Source: an uncultured Ruminococcus sp.
GTDB taxonomy: Bacteria > Bacillota > Clostridia > Oscillospirales > Ruminococcaceae
Reading direction: 5' to 3'
Assembly: GCA_900319195.1 (NCBI GenBank)
Contig: ONNL01000002.1
Coordinates: forward strand, 1-16,767
DNA: 16,767 bases
Below are positions 14,997-16,767 of the stretch, one piece after another (position 1 is the first letter of the stretch; the number at the start of each line of letters is the position of its first letter). The notes beneath the pieces were generated by a model that ran no database searches, was not told where the DNA came from, and worked only from the letters and a program-made list of their open reading frames with translations. The position numbers were made by a program, and so were the translations under genes.

Positions 14997-15025
14997 ATTA
15001 TACCATAATCAGCGATATATTGCAA
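14997..15025 (-). promoter_or_regulatory. Distal promoter of the rnf operon
   Basis: TTGCAA (15025-15020), a 17-base spacer and a perfect TATAAT (15002-14997) preceded by TGG as extended -10. It is the stronger of the two rnf promoters. Its transcript would begin near 14990 and run through the proximal promoter. Confidence 0.75.
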
Positions 15026-15070
15026 GATAATGTTTTTATGATATGTTATTAATCACTAACAATATTTATA

Positions 15071-15105
15071 AAAAATACCCGACAGGCTGTGTCACCTGTC
15101 GGGTA
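15071..15105 (-). terminator. Intrinsic terminator of the PH/FkbM operon
   Basis: TACCCGACAGG (15105-15095 read on the minus strand) and CCTGTCGGGTA (15086-15076) form a perfect 11-bp stem with an eight-base loop, followed on the minus strand by TTTTT and then TATAAATATT. It lies 18 bases after the FkbM stop. Confidence 0.9.
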
Positions 15106-15123
15106 GTATCGTCATATCCGCTG

Positions 15124-16194
15124 TTACTGCTTTACAGCATACAGATTGGTCTCCCATGCGGGAATATAGAGCTGATGTCTGATATACAGCTTATACGCGG
15201 GATTGAGGCTCTTTATCAGAAGCGGGAGCTCGAAGATGTCCTCGTTCCTGTGATAGAGCGATATCATCAGCTTCGGTGCATAATGTGCTATGGTAAGCGC
15301 ACTGCCCCATATAGCCTCGCGCTCAAAGCCTTCGACGTCCATTTTGATAATGGTAGCCGCCTTGCCGCTGAGTACGCTGTCAACCGAGCGAGCATCTATC
15401 ATGTTATCGGAGTCAGCCGAAATTGCCGACTGTCTGCCTGCCTTTGCACTAAACGGCAGCTGAGTGTCCATGCACCATGCCGCAGCATTATATGCGTAGA
15501 TGTGATTCATGCCGCTTATGAACTTGGCAAGCTTCTTGAAATTCTTTCTGTCAGGCTCAAAGGCATATACCGAGGAATAGCGTCCGTGAGTAAACTCCAT
15601 GAGCTCCTTTATAGTATCGCCGTTATATGCGCCGAGGTCGATATAGGTCTCATTTGAAACGGGGCGGATTATCTTCTTGTATATCTCTTCCTTTGAAGTC
15701 GTAACTGCCGAGAGGTACTCGATCTTTCCGCTTATCTTGAAGTTTATGATATTCGCATAGACCTTGCGTGAATAGTCGTCAGCAAGGCTGTCATATACCT
15801 GTTGTATCTTATCGGCATTCTCAACGCAGAATTCATATGTGAAAAGTCCGCTGCCCACAACGGGAACATCGGGCACATAGAGCATATGCCTTGAAGCTAT
15901 GTCCTGAATTTTATCGACTATCTCCTGATATCCTGCGGCAAATGCGAGGACAACAACAAAGTCCTCGACCATTTCCTCTATTTCAGAAAGCTTGTGGACA
16001 CGGTAGCCCTCGAATGAATGTCCCCTTACAAAATCATCACTTGCAAAAATGCCCGAAAGAGTTATCCCCTCTTTTCTGAATACAGACATTATTTTAAGCG
16101 CACCGTCACCCATTCCGTAAATAAAGATAGGTCTTTTTTCCGCTTTCAGTCTTTCCCAGCAGGACTGCTTTTCTATAATGAAAGGGAGCATCAT
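15124..16194 (-). CDS. FkbM-family methyltransferase with N-terminal Rossmann-like domain
   Basis: The C-terminal half (about 180-356) is an FkbM-type SAM methyltransferase: motif I YIDLGAYNGDT at 184-194, AFEPD at 211-215 with E213 for the ribose, and IKMDVEGFE at 283-291. Family members O-methylate sugars or polyketides; here the target is unknown. The N-terminal part (about 20-115) reads like a nucleotide- or sugar-binding Rossmann fold (PIFIYGMGDGALKIMSVFRK, then VVVLAFAAGYQEI), as in other FkbM proteins of surface polysaccharide loci. GAGGTGAT directly precedes two ATG codons (16194 and 16191); the second has better spacing, so either may be used. The upstream stop lies nine bases away, so it is co-transcribed with the PH-like gene. 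No glycosyltransferase genes are adjacent. Confidence 0.85.
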   Translation of the reverse strand: MMLPFIIEKQSCWERLKAEKRPIFIYGMGDGALKIMSVFRKEGITLSGIFASDDFVRGHSFEGYRVHKLSEIEEMVEDFVVVLAFAAGYQEIVDKIQDIASRHMLYVPDVPVVGSGLFTYEFCVENADKIQQVYDSLADDYSRKVYANIINFKISGKIEYLSAVTTSKEEIYKKIIRPVSNETYIDLGAYNGDTIKELMEFTHGRYSSVYAFEPDRKNFKKLAKFISGMNHIYAYNAAAWCMDTQLPFSAKAGRQSAISADSDNMIDARSVDSVLSGKAATIIKMDVEGFEREAIWGSALTIAHYAPKLMISLYHRNEDIFELPLLIKSLNPAYKLYIRHQLYIPAWETNLYAVKQ

Positions 16195-16203
16195 ATCACC
16201 TCA

Positions 16204-16629
16204 TCAAGTGTAATTATCATCTATGCCGTCGCCGTCATAATCGTGGAAATCCCCGTCATGACCGCCGTGGAGATTGATGAGGTCGCGTCCTCTGATACCG
16301 TACTTATCACGCATGATATTGAGGTACTTATCGAGCAGGTCAGAAACCTGACGGACGTGCTTTATGCTGTGAACCTCCTTTGAGGGAGTATCAGCGTCCC
16401 TGCTGTAAATAATTATTGTTCCGCAGCCGAAAAGCCTCTGTCCGAAGGGGAACCTCATCTTCTTATCGGTTATCTTGTAAAGGTCTATCTCGTCCTCATC
16501 AACGCTGAGGAAGCCTGTTCTCGTTATGAACTTAGTCTCTGTAAGAAAGTATCTTGTAAATGAAAGCGGCAGACCGAAGAGTGTTCTCTTTTTATCTGTC
16601 CAAACATAATTTATATCACTTTTTTTCAT
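16204..16629 (-). CDS. Bacterial PH-domain-like protein with Asp/Gly-rich tail
   Basis: The 141-residue protein resembles the bacterial PH domain family (YdbS/bPH type): WTDKKRTLFGLPLSFTRYFL followed by TETKFITRTGFLSVDEDEID, then a Gly-containing strand pair (QRLFGCGTIIIYSRD) and a C-terminal helix (about 91-108). There is no signal peptide or membrane span. The last 20 residues (GGHDGDFHDYDGDGIDDNYT, 122-141) hold D-Y-D-G-D-G-I-D-D, like a calcium-binding loop of thrombospondin type 3 or EF-hand kind. The frame is open to 16764, but GGAGG lies nine bases before the ATG at 16629 and the promoter sits inside the extension, so the short form is chosen. Its binding partner is unknown. First gene of the pair with the FkbM methyltransferase. 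Confidence 0.7.
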   Translation of the reverse strand: MKKSDINYVWTDKKRTLFGLPLSFTRYFLTETKFITRTGFLSVDEDEIDLYKITDKKMRFPFGQRLFGCGTIIIYSRDADTPSKEVHSIKHVRQVSDLLDKYLNIMRDKYGIRGRDLINLHGGHDGDFHDYDGDGIDDNYT

Positions 16630-16672
16630 TATTCCGATCCTCCATATCATATTATTCAATACTGATATTACT

Positions 16673-16701
16673 ATTTTACCACATAAATCATCATTCGTCA
16701 A
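16673..16701 (-). promoter_or_regulatory. Promoter of the PH/FkbM operon
   Basis: TTGACG (16701-16696), a 17-base spacer and TAAAAT (16678-16673) preceded by TGG as extended -10. The leader to the ATG at 16629 would be about 37 bases. The remaining 66 bases to the right edge hold no feature I can name. Confidence 0.75.
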
Positions 16702-16767
16702 CATTATTTGAGAAAATTTAACCGAACTTTGATACAGTCTCGTTATCGGCGGAATATTTTTCAAAAA

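Noticed and set aside
16630..16764. Longer PH-like protein starting at 16764
   Set aside because: The extra 45 residues would span the promoter and are not PH-like; GGAGG fits the start at 16629.

Overview
The window looks like chromosomal DNA of an anaerobic Firmicute close to Ruminococcus (Oscillospiraceae). The pointers are a type I dockerin with a signal peptide, a complete six-gene rnf operon, a rubrerythrin, FruK, Gram-positive style promoters and strong AGGAGG ribosome binding sites. No tRNA, rRNA, CRISPR array, transposase or phage gene was found. The taxonomic guess is inference.

Layout. (1) 1-469: the start of a lipoprotein gene on the minus strand and the secA promoter on the plus strand diverge, with a perfect 14-bp inverted repeat between them. 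(2) 470-4054, plus strand: secA, an intrinsic terminator, then a class I SAM methyltransferase gene. (3) 4055-4351: no gene; a repeat-like stretch holding a long inverted repeat with a perfect 21-bp stem, then a terminator serving the minus strand. (4) 4352-6512, minus strand: an ECF sigma factor gene overlapping a gene for a 544-residue single-pass membrane protein, probably its anti-sigma factor and sensor. (5) 6521-7306, minus: rubrerythrin with rubredoxin-like zones at both ends. (6) 7351-9563, minus: an AI-2E-family permease gene whose stop codon overlaps the start of fruK. (7) 9595-10034, minus: a short secreted dockerin gene with its own promoter and terminator, broken by two opposite frameshifts. 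(8) 10070-15025, minus: rnfCDGEAB, tightly packed, with two tandem promoters and a strong terminator. (9) 15071-16701, minus: a bacterial PH-like protein with an Asp/Gly-rich tail, then an FkbM-type methyltransferase, with promoter and terminator.

How the genes fit together. SecA drives export, which the lipoprotein and the dockerin protein would use. Rnf links reduced ferredoxin and NAD+ to an ion gradient, and rubrerythrin removes peroxide; both suit a strict anaerobe. Nearly every transcription unit here can be bounded by a visible promoter and terminator. I see no convincing new defence or mobile system. The items most worth a second look are the doubly frameshifted dockerin gene, the sensor domain of the ECF partner protein, the 21-bp inverted repeat, and the PH/FkbM pair.
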